Shown here: piece by piece, positions 25,907 through 38,738 of the stretch
Layout of the letters: each line of letters starts with the position of its first letter
Position numbering within the stretch: position 1 is the stretch's first letter
Assembly: GCA_030762895.1 (NCBI GenBank)
Contig: JAUPTC010000155.1
Coordinates: 21,334 to 85,333 of the forward strand
DNA: 64,000 nt
Reading direction: 5' to 3'
Origin: Sophora flavescens
Lineage: Eukaryota; Streptophyta; Magnoliopsida; Fabales; Fabaceae
Notes under the pieces: generated by a model
Told to the model about the DNA's origin: nothing
Database searches by the model: none
What the model saw: the letters and a program-made list of their open reading frames with translations, nothing else
Program-made: the position numbers and the translations under genes

Positions 25907-27507
25907 GGGTTACTATTAGGGTTTTGGGTTAAAATTAGGGTTGTGTCAAAATTAGGGCTTAGGGTTAGATTTTGGGTAAAATTAGGGTTTTGGTCAAAAT
26001 TAGGGTTCGGGGTCAAAATTAGGGTTTGGGTCAAAATTAGGCTTTAGGGTTTGAAATAGGGTTTTGGGTCGAAATAGGGTTAGAATTAGGGTTTTGGGTT
26101 AAAATTAGAGTTTTGGTCAAATTTTGGGTTTAGGGTCAAAATTAGGTTTTGGGTCAAAAATAGGGTTAGAATTAGGGTTTTTGGTCAAAATTAGGGCTTT
26201 GGGTTAAAATTACGGATTAGGGTTAAAATTAGGTTTTTGGTTAAAAATACGGGTTTCGGGTCAAAATAAGGTTACTGGTTCAATTTTAGGGTATCAGATC
26301 AATATTAGGGTTTGAATTAGGGCTTTGTGTTAAAAATATGGTTTTGGGTCAAAAATAAGGTTAGAATTAGGGTTTTGGGTCAAAATTAGGGCTTTGGGTT
26401 AAAATTAGGGTTTTGGGTCAAAATTTGGGTTTTGGGTCCAAATTAGGGTTTAGGTTTGAATTTGGGTTTTGGGTTAAAACTAGGGTTTCGGATCAAAATT
26501 AGGGTTCTGGGTCAAATTTAGAGTTTAGTATCAAAATTAGGGTTTGAATTAGGGCTTTGTGTTAAAAATAGGGTTTTGGGTCAAAAATAAGGTTAGAATT
26601 AGGGTTTTGGGTTAAAATTTAGGGTTTTGGTCAAAATTAGGGTTACGGGTCAAAATTAGTGTTTAGGGTTTGAATTAGGGTTAGAATTATGCTTTTGGGT
26701 AAAATTAGTGTTTTGGGTCAAAATTACGGTTTGGGCCAAATTTAGGGTCCAAATTAGGGTTTAGGGTTCGAGTTAGGTTGAGTTTCAAATAGGGTTTTGG
26801 GTCTAAAATAGGGTTGGAATTAGGATTTTGGGTTAAAATTAGGGTTAGGTCAAATTTAAGGTTAAGGATCAAAATTAGGGTTTAGGGTTTGAATTAGGGT
26901 TTTGAGTTTAAAATAGGGTTTTGTGTCCAAATTAGCGATTTGGTGTTAAATTAGGGTTTTGGGTCAAGGTTTGAATTAGGGTTTTGAGTTAAAAATAGGG
27001 TTTTGGGTCAAAATAGTGTTAAAATTAGGGTTTTGGGTTAAAATTTAGGGTTTGGGTAAAAATTAGGGTTCTGGGTCAAAATTAGGATTTATGGTTTGAT
27101 TTAGGGTTAGAATTAGGCATTTGGTAAAATTAGGGTTTCGGGTCAAAAATAGGGTTCCGGGTCTAATTTAGGGTTTAGGGTCAAAATTAGGGTTTTGGGA
27201 ATTAGGGTTTTGGGTCAAATTTAAGGTTTAGGATCAAAATATGGGTTTTGGGTCAAAATAGGGTTTTGAGTTTAAAATAGGGTTTTGGGTCAAAACATTG
27301 GTTTTGGGTCCAAAATTGGGTTTTGGGTCAAAATTAGGGTTTAGGGTTTGAATTAAGGTTTTGAGTTAAAAATAGGGTTTTGGGTTGAAATTAGGGTTTC
27401 GAGTCAAAATTAGGTTTTTGGGTCAAATTTTGGTTTTATGGTTAAAGTTAGGGTTTAGGGTTTGAAATAGGGTTTTGAGTTTAAAATAGGGTTTTGGGTC
27501 AAAAATA
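25907..27507 (+). repeat. array A unit 15 (1601 bp)
   Basis: A substitution patch at about 26180-26290 is followed by long stretches at consensus. From about 27060 the TTCTGGG, TTTCGGG, TTCCGGG and TTTCGAG words are complete, marking the start of the most uniform part of array A. Confidence 0.94.
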
Positions 27508-29110
27508 GGGTTACTATTAGGGTTTTGGGTTAAAATTAGGGTTGTGTCAAAATTAGGGCTTAGGGTTAGATTTTGGGTAAAATTAGGGTTTCGGGTCAAA
27601 ATTAGGGTTCGGGGTCAAAATTAGGGTTTGGGTCAAAATTAGGCTTTAGGGTTTGAAATAGGGTTTTGGGTCAGAAATAGGGTTAGAATTAGGGTTTTGG
27701 GTTAAAATTAGAGTTTCGGGTCAAATTTTGGGTTTAGGGTCAAAATTAGGTTTTTGGGTCAAAAATAGGGTTAGAATTAGGGATTTGGGTCAAAATTAGG
27801 GCTTTGGGTTAAAATTACGGATTTGGGTTAAAATTAGGGTTTTGGTTTAAAATTAGGGTTTCGGGTCAAAATTAGGGTTCTGGGTCAAATTTAGGGTATC
27901 AGATCAATATTAGGGTTTGAATTAGGGCTTTGTGTTAAAAATATGGTTTTGGGTCAAAAATAAGGTTAGAATTAGGGTTTTGGGTCAAAATTAGGGCTTT
28001 GGGTTAAAATTAGGGTTTTGGGTCAAAATTTGGGTTTTGGGTCCAAATTAGGGTTTAGGTTTGAATTTGGGTTTTGGGTTAAAACTAGGGTTTCGGATCA
28101 AAATTAGGGTTCTGGGTCAAATTTAGAGTTTAGTATCAAAATTAGGGTTTGAATTAGGGCTTTGTGTTAAAAATAGGGTTTTGGGTCAAAAATAAGGTTA
28201 GAATTAGGGTTTTGGGTTAAAATTTAGGGTTTCGGGTCAAAATTAGGGTTCTGGGTCAAAATTAGTGTTTAGGGTTTGAATTAGGGTTAGAATTATGCTT
28301 TTGGGTAAAATTAGTGTTTTGGGTCAAAATTGGTTGGGTCCAAATTTAGGGTCCAAATTAGGGTTTAGGGTTCGAGTTAGGTTGAGTTTCAAATAGGGTT
28401 TTGGGTCTAAAATAGGGTTGGAATTAGGATTTTGGGTTAAAATTAGGGTTCTGGGTCAAATTTAAGGTTAAGGATCAAAATTAGGGTTTAGGGTTTGAAT
28501 TAGGGTTTTGAGTTTAAAATAGGGTTTTGTGTCCAAATTAGCGATTTGGTGTTAAATTAGGGTTTTGGGTCAAGGTTTGAATTAGGGTTTTGAGTTAAAA
28601 ATAGGGTTTTGGGTCAAAATAGTGTTAAAATTAGGGTTTTTGGTCAAAATTTGGGTTTTGGGCGCAAATTTGGGTTTTGGGTCAAAATTAGGATTTATGG
28701 TTTGATTTAGGGTTAGAATTAGGCATTTGGTAAAATTAGGGTTTTGGTCAAAAATAGGGTTCGGGTCTAATTTAGGGTTTCGGGTCAAAATTAGGGTTTT
28801 GGGAATTAGGGTTTTGGGTCAAATTTAAGGTTTAGGATCAAAATATGGGTTTTGGGTCAAAATAGGGTTTTGAGTTTAAAATAGGGTTTTGGGTCAAAAC
28901 ATTGGTTTTGGGTCCAAAATTGGGTTTTGGGTCAAAATTAGGGTTTAGGGTTTGAATTAAGGTTTTGAGTTAAAAATAGGGTTTTGGGTTGAAATTAGGG
29001 TTTCGAGTCAAAATTAGGTTTTGGGTCAAATTTTGGTTTTATGGTTAAAGTTAGGGTTTAGGGTTTGAAATAGGGTTTTGAGTTTAAAATAGGGTTTTGG
29101 GTCAAAAATA
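27508..29110 (+). repeat. array A unit 16 (1603 bp)
   Basis: Good consensus copy to about 28320. At about 28635-28685 three words read GGTCAAAATTTGGG, GGGCGCAAATTTGGG and GGGTCAAAATTAGG in place of the standard TTTCGGGTAAAAA/TTCTGGG words; this run matches a run specific to array B. Confidence 0.94.
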
Positions 29111-30711
29111 GGGTTACTATTAGGGTTTTGGGTTAAAATTAGGGTTGTGTCAAAATTAGGGCTTAGGGTTAGATTTTGGGTAAAATTAGGGTTTTGGTCA
29201 AAATTAGGGTTCGGGGTCAAAATTAGGGTTTGGGTCAAAATTAGGCTTTAGGGTTTGAAATAGGGTTTTGGGTCGAAATAGGGTTAGAATTAGGGTTTTG
29301 GGTTAAAATTAGAGTTTGGTCAAATTTTGGGTTTAGGGTCAAAATTAGGTTTTGGGTCAAAAATAGGGTTAGAATTAGGGATTTGGGTGAAAATTAGGGC
29401 TTTGGGTTAAAATTACTGATTTGGGTTAAAATTAGGGTTTTGGTTTAAAATTAGGGTTTTGGTCAAAATTAGGGTTGGGTCAAATTTAGGGTATCGAGAT
29501 CAATATTAGGGTTTGAATTAGGGCTTTGTGTTAAAAATATTGTTTTGGGTCAAAATTAGGGTTATAATTAGGGTTTAGGGTCAAAATTAGGGCTTTGGGT
29601 TACAATTAGGGTTTTGGGTCAAAATTTGGGTTTTGGGTCCAAATTAGGGTTTAGGTTTGAATTTGGGTTTTGGGTTAAAACTAGGGTTTCGGATCAAAAT
29701 TAGGGTTCTGGGTCAAATTTAGAGTTTAGTATCAAAATTAGGGTTTGAATTAGGGCTTTGTGTTAAAAATAGGGTTTTGGGTCAAAAATAAGGTTAGAAT
29801 TAGGGTTTTGGGTTAATATTTATGGTTTGGTCAAAATTAGGGTTCTGGGTCAAAATTAGTGTTTAGGGTTTGAATTAGGGTTAGAATTATGCTTTTGGGT
29901 AAAATTAGTGTTTTGGGTCAAAATTACGGTTCTGGGCCAAATTTAGGGTCCAAATTAGGGTTTAGGGTTCGAGTTAGGTTGAGTTTCAAATAGGGTTTTG
30001 GGTCTAAAATAGGGTTGGAATTAGGATTTTGGGTTAAAATTAGGGTTCTGGGTCAAATTTAAGGTTAAGGATAAAAATTAGGGTTTAGGGTTTGAATTAG
30101 GGTTTTGAGTTTAAAATAGGGTTTTGTGTCCAAATTACCGATTTGGTGTTAAATTAGGGTTTTGGGTCAAGGTTTGAATTAGGGTTTTGAGTTAAAAATA
30201 GGGTTTTGGGTCAAAATAGTGTTAAAATTAGGGTTTTGGGTTAAAATTTAGGGTTTCGGGTAAAAATTAGGGTTCTGGGTCAAAATTAGGATTTATGGTT
30301 TGATTTAGGGTTAGAATTAGGCATTTGGTAAAATTAGGGTTTCGGGTCAAAAATAGGGTTCCGGGTCTAATTTAGGGTTTAGGGTCAAAATTAGGGTTTT
30401 GGGAATTAGGGTTTTGGGTCAAATTTAAGGTTTAGGATCAAAATATGGGTTTTGGGTCAAAATAGGGTTTTGAGTTTAAAATAGGGTTTTGGGTCAAAAC
30501 ATTGGTTTTGGGTCCAAAATTGGGTTTTGGGTCAAAATTAGGGTTTAGGGTTTGAATTAAGGTTTTGAGTTAAAAATAGGGTTTTGGGTTGAAATTAGGG
30601 TTTCGAGTCAAAATTAGGTTTTTGGGTCAAATTTTGGTTTTATGGTTAAAGTTAGGGTTTAGGGTTTGAAATAGGGTTTTGAGTTTAAAATAGGGTTTTG
30701 GGTCAAAAATA
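29111..30711 (+). repeat. array A unit 17 (1601 bp)
   Basis: Substitutions and short losses at about 29390-29620 (TACTGATTTGGG, TATCGAGATC, TATTGTTTTGGG). It has the AAGGATAAAAATTAG variant near 30067 and ACCGATTTGG for AGCGATTTGG near 30137. Confidence 0.94.
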
Positions 30712-32315
30712 GGGTTACTATTAGGGTTTTGGGTTAAAATTAGGGTTGTGTCAAAATTAGGGCTTAGGGTTAGATTTTGGGTAAAATTAGGGTTTTGGTC
30801 AAAATTAGGGTTCGGGGTCAAAATTAGGGTTTGGGTCAAAATTAGGCTTTAGGGTTTGAAATAGGGTTTTGGGTCGAAATAGGGTTAGAATTAGGGTTTT
30901 GGGTTAAAATTAGAGTTTCGGGTCAAATTTTGGGTTTAGGGTCAAAATTAGGTTTATGGGTCAAAAATAGGGTTAGAATTAGGGATTTGGGTCAAAATTA
31001 GGGCTTTGGGTTAAAATTACGGATTTGGGTTAAAATTAGGGTTTTGGTTTAAAATTAGGGTTTCGGGTCAAAATTAGGGTTCTGGGTCAAATTTAGGGTA
31101 TCAGATCAATATTAGGGTTTGAATTAGGGCTTTGTGTTAAAAATATGGTTTTGGGTCAAAAATAAGGTTAGAATTAGGGTTTTGGGTCAAAATTAGGGCT
31201 TTGGGTTAAAATTAGGGTTTTGGGTCAAAATTTGGGTTTTGGGTCCAAATTAGGGTTTAGGTTTGAATTTGGGTTTTGGGTTAAAACTAGGGTTTGGAAT
31301 CAAAATTAGGGTTCTGGGTCAAATTTAGAGTTTAGTATCAAAATTAGGGTTTGAATTAGGGCTTTGTGTTAAAAATAGGGTTTTGGGTCAAAAATAAGGT
31401 TAGAATTAGGGTTTTGGGTTAAAATTTAGGGTTTCGGGTCAAAATTAGGGTTCGGGTCAAAATTAGTGTTTAGGGTTTGAATTAGGGTTAGAATTATGCT
31501 TTTGGGTAAAATTAGTGTTTCGGGTCAAAATAACGTTCTGGGCCAAATTTAGGGTCCAAATTAGGGTTTAGGGTTTGAGTTAGGTTGAGTTTCAAATAGG
31601 GTTTTGGGTCTAAAATAGGGTTGGAATTAGGATTTTGGGTTAAAATTAGGGTTCTGGGTCAAATTTAAGGTTAAGGATCAAAATTAGGGTTTAGGGTTTG
31701 AATTAGGGTTTTGAGTTTAAAATAGGGTTTTGTGTCCAAATTAGCGATTTGGTGTTAAATTAGGGTTTTGGGTCAAGGTTTGAATTAGGGTTTTGAGTTA
31801 AAAATAGGGTTTTGGGTCAAAATAGTGTTAATATTAGGTTTTGGGTTAAAATGTAGGGTTTCGGGTAAAAATTAGGGTTCGGGTCAAAATTAGGATTTAT
31901 GGTTTGATTTAGGGTTAGAATTAGGCATTTGGTAAAATTAGGGTTTCGGGTCAAAAATAGGGTTCCGGGTCTAATTTAGGGTTTAGGGTCAAAATTAGGG
32001 TTTTGGGAATTAGGGTTTTGGGTCAAATTTAAGGTTTAGGATCAAAATATGGGTTTTGGGTCAAAATAGGGTTTTGAGTTTAAAATAGGGTTTTGGGTCA
32101 AAACATTGGTTTTGGGTCCAAAATTGGGTTTTGGGTCAAAATTAGGGTTTAGGGTTTGAATTAAGGTTTTGAGTTAAAAATAGGGTTTTGGGTTGAAATT
32201 AGGGTTCTGGGTCAAAATTAGGGTTTTGGGTCAAATTTTGGTTTTATGGTTAAAGTTAGGGTTTAGGGTTTGAAATAGGGTTTTGAGTTTAAAATAGGGT
32301 TTTGGGTCAAAAATA
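30712..32315 (+). repeat. array A unit 18 (1604 bp)
   Basis: Close to consensus. Local oddities are TTTGGAATC for TTTCGGATC near 31292, TTTCGGGTCAAAATAACG near 31518, and GGTTCTGGGTC for GGTTTCGAGTC near 32203. Confidence 0.95.
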
Positions 32316-33921
32316 GGGTTACTATTAGGGTTTTGGGTTAAAATTAGGGTTGTGTCAAAATTAGGGCTTAGGGTTAGATTTTGGGTAAAATTAGGGTTTC
32401 GGGTCAAAATTAGGGTTCGGGGTCAAAATTAGGGTTTGGGTCAAAATTAGGCTTTAGGGTTTGAAATAGGGTTTTGGGTCAGAAATAGGGTTAGAGTTAG
32501 GGGTTTGGGTTAAAATTAGAGTTTCTGGTCAAATTTTGGGTTTAGGGTCAAAATTAGGTTTTTGGTTCAAAAATAGGGTTAGAATTAGGTATTTGGGTCA
32601 AAATCAGGGCTTTGGTTTAAATTTACTGATTTGGGTTTAATTTAGGGTTTTGGTTTAAAATTAGGGTTTCGGGTCAAAATTAGGGTTCGGGTCAAATTTA
32701 GGGTATCGATCAATATTAGGGTTTGAATTAGGGCTTTGTGTTAAAAATATGGTTTTGGGTCAAAAATAAGGTTAGAATTAGGGTTTTGGGTCAAAATTAG
32801 GGCTTTGGGTTAAAATTAGGGTTTTGGGTCAAAATTTGGGTTTTGGGTCCAAATTAGGGTTTAGGTTTGAATTTGGGTTTTGGGTTAAAACTAGGGTTTC
32901 GGATCAAAATTAGGGTTCTGGGTCAAATTTAGAGTTTAGTATCAAAATTAGGGTTTGAATTAGGGCTTTGTGTTAAAAATAGGGTTTTGGGTCAAAAATA
33001 AGGTTAGAATTAGGGTTTTGGGTTAAAATTTAGGGTTTCGGGTCAAAATTAGGGTTTGGGTCAAAATTAGTGTTTAGGGTTTGAATTAGGGTTAGAATTA
33101 TGCTTTTGGGTAAAATTAGTGTTTTGGGTCAAAATTACGGTTTGGGCCAAATTTAGGGTCCAAATTAGGGTTTAGGGTTCGAGTTAGGTTGAGTTTCAAA
33201 TAGGGTTTTGGGTCTAAAATAGGGTTGGAATTAGGATTTTGGGTTAAAATTAGGGTTCTGGGTCAAATTTAAGGTTAAGGATCAAAATTAGGGTTTAGGG
33301 TTTGAATTAGGGTTTTGAGTTTAAAATAGGGTTTTGTGTCCAAATTAGCGATTTGGTGTTAAATTAGGGTTTTGGGTCAAGGTTTGAATTAGGGTTTTGA
33401 GTTAAAAATAGGGTTTTGGGTCAAAATAGTGTTAAAATTAGGGTTTTGGGTTAAAATTTAGGGTTTCGGGTAAAAATTAGGGTTCTGGGTCAAAATTAGG
33501 ATTTATGGTTTGATTTAGGGTTAGAATTAGGCATTTGGTAAAATTAGGGTTTCGGGTCAAAAATAGGGTTCCGGGTCTAATTTAGGGTTTAGGGTCAAAA
33601 TTAGGGTTTTGGGAATTAGGGTTTTGGGTCAAATTTAAGGTTTAGGATCAAAATATGGGTTTTGGGTCAAAATAGGGTTTTGAGTTTAAAATAGGGTTTT
33701 GGGTCAAAACATTGGTTTTGGGTCCAAAATTGGGTTTTGGGTCAAAATTAGGGTTTAGGGTTTGAATTAAGGTTTTGAGTTAAAAATAGGGTTTTGGGTT
33801 GAAATTAGGGTTTCGAGTCAAAATTAGGTTTTTGGGTCAAATTTTGGTTTTATGGTTAAAGTTAGGGTTTAGGGTTTGAAATAGGGTTTTGAGTTTAAAA
33901 TAGGGTTTTGGGTCAAAAATA
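32316..33921 (+). repeat. array A unit 19 (1606 bp)
   Basis: Substitution patch at about 32490-32710 (GAGTTAGGGGTTTGGG, TTTACTGATTTGGG, TATCGATC). The remaining 1.2 kb are at consensus. Confidence 0.95.
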
Positions 33922-35527
33922 GGGTTACTATTAGGGTTTTGGGTTAAAATTAGGGTTGTGTCAAAATTAGGGCTTAGGGTTAGATTTTGGGTAAAATTAG
34001 GGTTTCGGGTCAAAATTAGGGTTCGGGGTCAAAATTAGGGTTTGGGTCAAAATTAGGCTTTAGGGTTTGAAATAGGGTTTTGGGTCAGAAATAGGGTTAG
34101 AATTAGGGTTTTGGGTTAAAATTAGAGTTTCGGGTCAAATTTTGGGTTTAGGGTCAAAATTAGGTTTTTGGGTCAAAAATAGGGTTAGAATTAGGGATTT
34201 GGGTCAAAATTAGGGCTTTGGGTTAAAATTACGGATTTGGGTTAAAATTAGGGTTTTGGTTTAAAATTAGGGTTTGGTCAAAATTAGGGTTGGGTCAAAT
34301 TTAGGTATCGATCAATATTAGGGTTTGAATTAGGGCTTTGTGTTAAAAATATGGTTTTGGGTCAAAAATAAGGTTAGAATTAGGGTTTTGGGTCAAAATT
34401 AGGGCTTTGGGTTAAAATTAGGGTTTTGGGTCAAAATTTGGGTTTTGGGTCCAAATTAGGGTTTAGGTTTGAATTTGGGTTTTGGGTTAAAACTAGGGTT
34501 TCGGATCAAAATTAGGGTTCTGGGTCAAATTTAGAGTTTAGTATCAAAATTAGGGTTTGAATTAGGGCTTTGTGTTAAAAATAGGGTTTTGGGTCAAAAA
34601 TAAGGTTAGAATTAGGGTTTTGGGTTAAAATTTAGGGTTTCTGGTCAAAATTAGGGTTCTGGGTCAAAATTAGTGTTTAGGGTTTGAATTAGGGTTAGAA
34701 TTATGCTTTTGGGTAAAATTAGTGTTTTGGGTCAAAATTACGGTTCTGGGCCAAATTTAGGGTCCAAATTAGGGTTTAGGGTTCGAGTTAGGTTGAGTTT
34801 CAAATAGGGTTTTGGGTCTAAAATAGGGTTGGAATTAGGATTTTGGGTTAAAATTAGGGTTCTGGGTCAAATTTAAGGTTAAGGATCAAAATTAGGGTTT
34901 AGGGTTTGAATTAGGGTTTTGAGTTTAAAATAGGGTTTTGTGTCCAAATTAGCGATTTGGTGTTAAATTAGGGTTTTGGGTCAAGGTTTGAATTAGGGTT
35001 TTGAGTTAAAAATAGGGTTTTGGGTCAAAATAGTGTTAAAATTAGGGTTTTGGGTTAAAATTTAGGGTTTCGGGTAAAAATTAGGGTTCTGGGTCAAAAT
35101 TAGGATTTATGGTTTGATTTAGGGTTAGAATTAGGCATTTGGTAAAATTAGGGTTTCGGGTCAAAAATAGGGTTCCGGGTCTAATTTAGGGTTTAGGGTC
35201 AAAATTAGGGTTTTGGGAATTAGGGTTTTGGGTCAAATTTAAGGTTTAGGATCAAAATATGGGTTTTGGGTCAAAATAGGGTTTTGAGTTTAAAATAGGG
35301 TTTTGGGTCAAAACATTGGTTTTGGGTCCAAAATTGGGTTTTGGGTCAAAATTAGGGTTTAGGGTTTGAATTAAGGTTTTGAGTTAAAAATAGGGTTTTG
35401 GGTTGAAATTAGGGTTTCGAGTCAAAATTAGGTTTTTGGGTCAAATTTTGGTTTTATGGTTAAAGTTAGGGTTTAGGGTTTGAAATAGGGTTTTGAGTTT
35501 AAAATAGGGTTTTGGGTCAAAAAAATA
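33922..35527 (+). repeat. array A unit 20 (1606 bp)
   Basis: Consensus copy except for short losses near 34270-34315, where TTTCGGGTC reads TTTGGTC, TTCTGGGTC reads TTGGGTC and TATCAGATC reads TATCGATC. It ends with a 2-3 base A expansion just before the next landmark (about 35518-35526). Confidence 0.95.
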
Positions 35528-37136
35528 GGGTTACTATTAGGGTTTTGGGTTAAAATTAGGGTTGTGTCAAAATTAGGGCTTAGGGTTAGATTTTGGGTAA
35601 AATTAGGGTTTCGGGTCAAAATTAGGGTTCGGGGTCAAAATTAGGGTTTGGGTCAAAATTAGGCTTTAGGGTTTGAAATAGGGTTTTGGGTCAGAAATAG
35701 GGTTAGAATTAGGGTTTTGGGTTAAAATTAGAGTTTCGGGTCAAATTTTGGGTTTAGGGTCAAAATTAGGTTTTTGGGTCAAAAATAGGGTTAGAATTAG
35801 GGATTTGGGTCAAAATTAGGGCTTTGGGTTAAAATTACGGATTTGGGTTAAAATTAGGGTTTTGGTTTAAAATTAGGGTTTCGGGTCAAAATTAGGGTTC
35901 TGGGTCAAATTTAGGGTATCAGATCAATATTAGGGTTTGAATTAGGGCTTTGTGTTAAAAATATGGTTTTGGGTCAAAAATAAGGTTAGAATTAGGGTTT
36001 TGGGTCAAAATTAGGGCTTTGGGTTAAAATTAGGGTTTTGGGTCAAAATTTGGGTTTTGGGTCCAAATTAGGGTTTAGGTTTGAATTTGGGTTTTGGGTT
36101 AAAACTAGGGTTTCGGATCAAAATTAGGGTTCTGGGTCAAATTTAGAGTTTAGTATCAAAATTAGGGTTTGAATTAGGGCTTTGTGTTAAAAATAGGGTT
36201 TTGGGTCAAAAATAAGGTTAGAATTAGGGTTTTGGGTTAAAATTTAGGGTTTCGGGTCAAAATTAGGGTTCTGGGTCAAAATTAGTGTTTAGGGTTTGAA
36301 TTAGGGTTAGAATTATGCTTTTGGGTAAAATTAGTGTTTTGGGTCAAAATTACGGTTCTGGGCCAAATTTAGGGTCCAAATTAGGGTTTAGGGTTCGAGT
36401 TAGGTTGAGTTTCAAATAGGGTTTTGGGTCTAAAATAGGGTTGGAATTAGGATTTTGGGTTAAAATTAGGGTTCTGGGTCAAATTTAAGGTTAAGGATCA
36501 AAATTAGGGTTTAGGGTTTGAATTAGGGTTTTGAGTTTAAAATAGGGTTTTGTGTCCAAATTAGCGATTTGGTGTTAAATTAGGGTTTTGGGTCAAGGTT
36601 TGAATTAGGGTTTTGAGTTAAAAATAGGGTTTTGGGTCAAAATAGTGTTAAAATTAGGGTTTTGGGTTAAAATTTAGGGTTTCGGGTAAAAATTAGGGTT
36701 CTGGGTCAAAATTAGGATTTATGGTTTGATTTAGGGTTAGAATTAGGCATTTGGTAAAATTAGGGTTTCGGGTCAAAAATAGGGTTCCGGGTCTAATTTA
36801 GGGTTTAGGGTCAAAATTAGGGTTTTGGGAATTAGGGTTTTGGGTCAAATTTAAGGTTTAGGATCAAAATATGGGTTTTGGGTCAAAATAGGGTTTTGAG
36901 TTTAAAATAGGGTTTTGGGTCAAAACATTGGTTTTGGGTCCAAAATTGGGTTTTGGGTCAAAATTAGGGTTTAGGGTTTGAATTAAGGTTTTGAGTTAAA
37001 AATAGGGTTTTGGGTTGAAATTAGGGTTTCGAGTCAAAATTAGGTTTTGGGTCAAATTTTGGTTTTATGGTTAAAGTTAGGGTTTAGGGTTTGAAATAGG
37101 GTTTTGAGTTTAAAATAGGGTTTTGGGTCAAAAATA
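35528..37136 (+). repeat. array A unit 21 (1609 bp, near-consensus)
   Basis: One of the two longest and cleanest copies: all TTTCGGG, TTCTGGG, TTCCGGG, TTTCGAG and TATCAGATC words are complete. It serves as a reference unit. Within it, two related segments beginning GGGTTTGAATTAGGGCTTTG lie about 232 bp apart (near 35933 and 36165). Confidence 0.96.
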
Positions 37137-38738
37137 GGGTTACTATTAGGGTTTTGGGTTAAAATTAGGGTTGTGTCAAAATTAGGGCTTAGGGTTAGAT
37201 TTTGGGTAAAATTAGGGTTTCGGGTCAAAATTAGGGTTCGGGGTCAAAATTAGGGTTTGGGTCAAAATTAGGCTTTAGGGTTTGAAATAGGGTTTTGGGT
37301 CAGAAATAGGGTTAGAATTAGGGTTTTGGGTTAAAATTAGAGTTTTGGTCAAATTTTGGGTTTAGGGTCAAAATTAGGTTTTGGGTCAAAAATAGGGTTA
37401 GAATTAGGGATTTGGGTCAAAATTAGGGCTTTGGGTTAAAATTACTGATTTGGGTTAAAATTAGGGTTTTGGTTTAAAATTAGGGTTTTGGTCAAAATTA
37501 GGGTTTGGGTCAAATTTAGGTATCGATCAATATTAGGGTTTGAATTAGGGCTTTGTGTTAAAAATATGGTTTTGGGTCAAAAATAAGGTTAGAATTAGGG
37601 TTTTGGGTCAAAATTAGGGCTTTGGGTTAAAATTAGGGTTTTGGGTCAAAATTTGGGTTTTGGGTCCAAATTAGGGTTTAGGTTTGAATTTGGGTTTTGG
37701 GTTAAAACTAGGGTTTCGGATCAAAATTAGGGTTCTGGGTCAAATTTAGAGTTTAGTATCAAAATTAGGGTTTGAATTAGGGCTTTGTGTTAAAAATAGG
37801 GTTTTGGGTCAAAAATAAGGTTAGAATTAGGGTTTTGGGTTAAAATTTAGGCTTTCTGGTCAAAATTAGGGTTCTGGGTCAAAATAAGTGTTTAGGGTTT
37901 GAATTAGGGTAAGAATTATGATTTTGGGTAAAATTAGTGTTTCGGGTCAAAATAACGTTCTGGGCCAAATTTAGGGTCCAAATTAGGGTTTAGGGTTCGA
38001 GTTATGTTGAGTTTCAAAAAGGGATATGGATCTAATATAGGGTTTGAATTAGGATTTTTGGTTAAAATTAGGTTTTTGGGTCAAATTTAAGGTTAAGGAT
38101 AAAAATTAGGGTTTAGGGTTTGAATTAGGGTTTTGAGTTTAAAATAGGGTTTTGTGTCCAAATTAGCGATTTGGTGTTAAATTAGGGTTTTGGGTCAAGG
38201 TTTGAATTAGGGTTTTGAGTTAAAAATAGGGTTTTGGGTCAAAATAGTGTTAAAATTAGGGTTTTGGGTTAAAATTTAGGGTTTCGGGTAAAAATTAGGG
38301 TTCGGGTCAAAATTAGGATTTATGGTTTGATTTAGGGTTAGAATTAGGCATTTGGTAAATTTAGGGTTTCGGGTCAATATTAGTGTTCCTGGTCTAATTT
38401 AGGGTTTAGGGTCAAAATTAGGGTTTTGGGAATTAGGGTTTTGGGTCAAATTTAAGGTTTAGGATCAAAATATGGGTTTTGGGTCAAAATAGGGTTTTGA
38501 GTTTAAAATAGGGTTTTGGGTCAAAACATTGGTTTTGGGTCCAAAATTGGGTTTTGGGTCAAAATTAGGGTTTAGGGTTTGAATTAAGGTTTTGAGTTAA
38601 AAATACGGAGTTGTGTTGAAATTAGGGTTTCGAGTCAAAATTAGGTTTTTGGGTCAAATTTTGGTTTTATGGTTAAAGTTAGGGTTTAGGGTTTGAAATA
38701 GGGTTTTGAGTTTAAAATAGGGTTTTGGGTCAAAAATA
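37137..38738 (+). repeat. array A unit 22 (1602 bp)
   Basis: Short losses near 37340-37530, a substitution patch near 37850-38070 (AAAAAGGGATATGGATC), the AAGGATAAAAATTAG variant near 38098, and further changes near 38360-38395 and 38605-38620. Confidence 0.94.
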
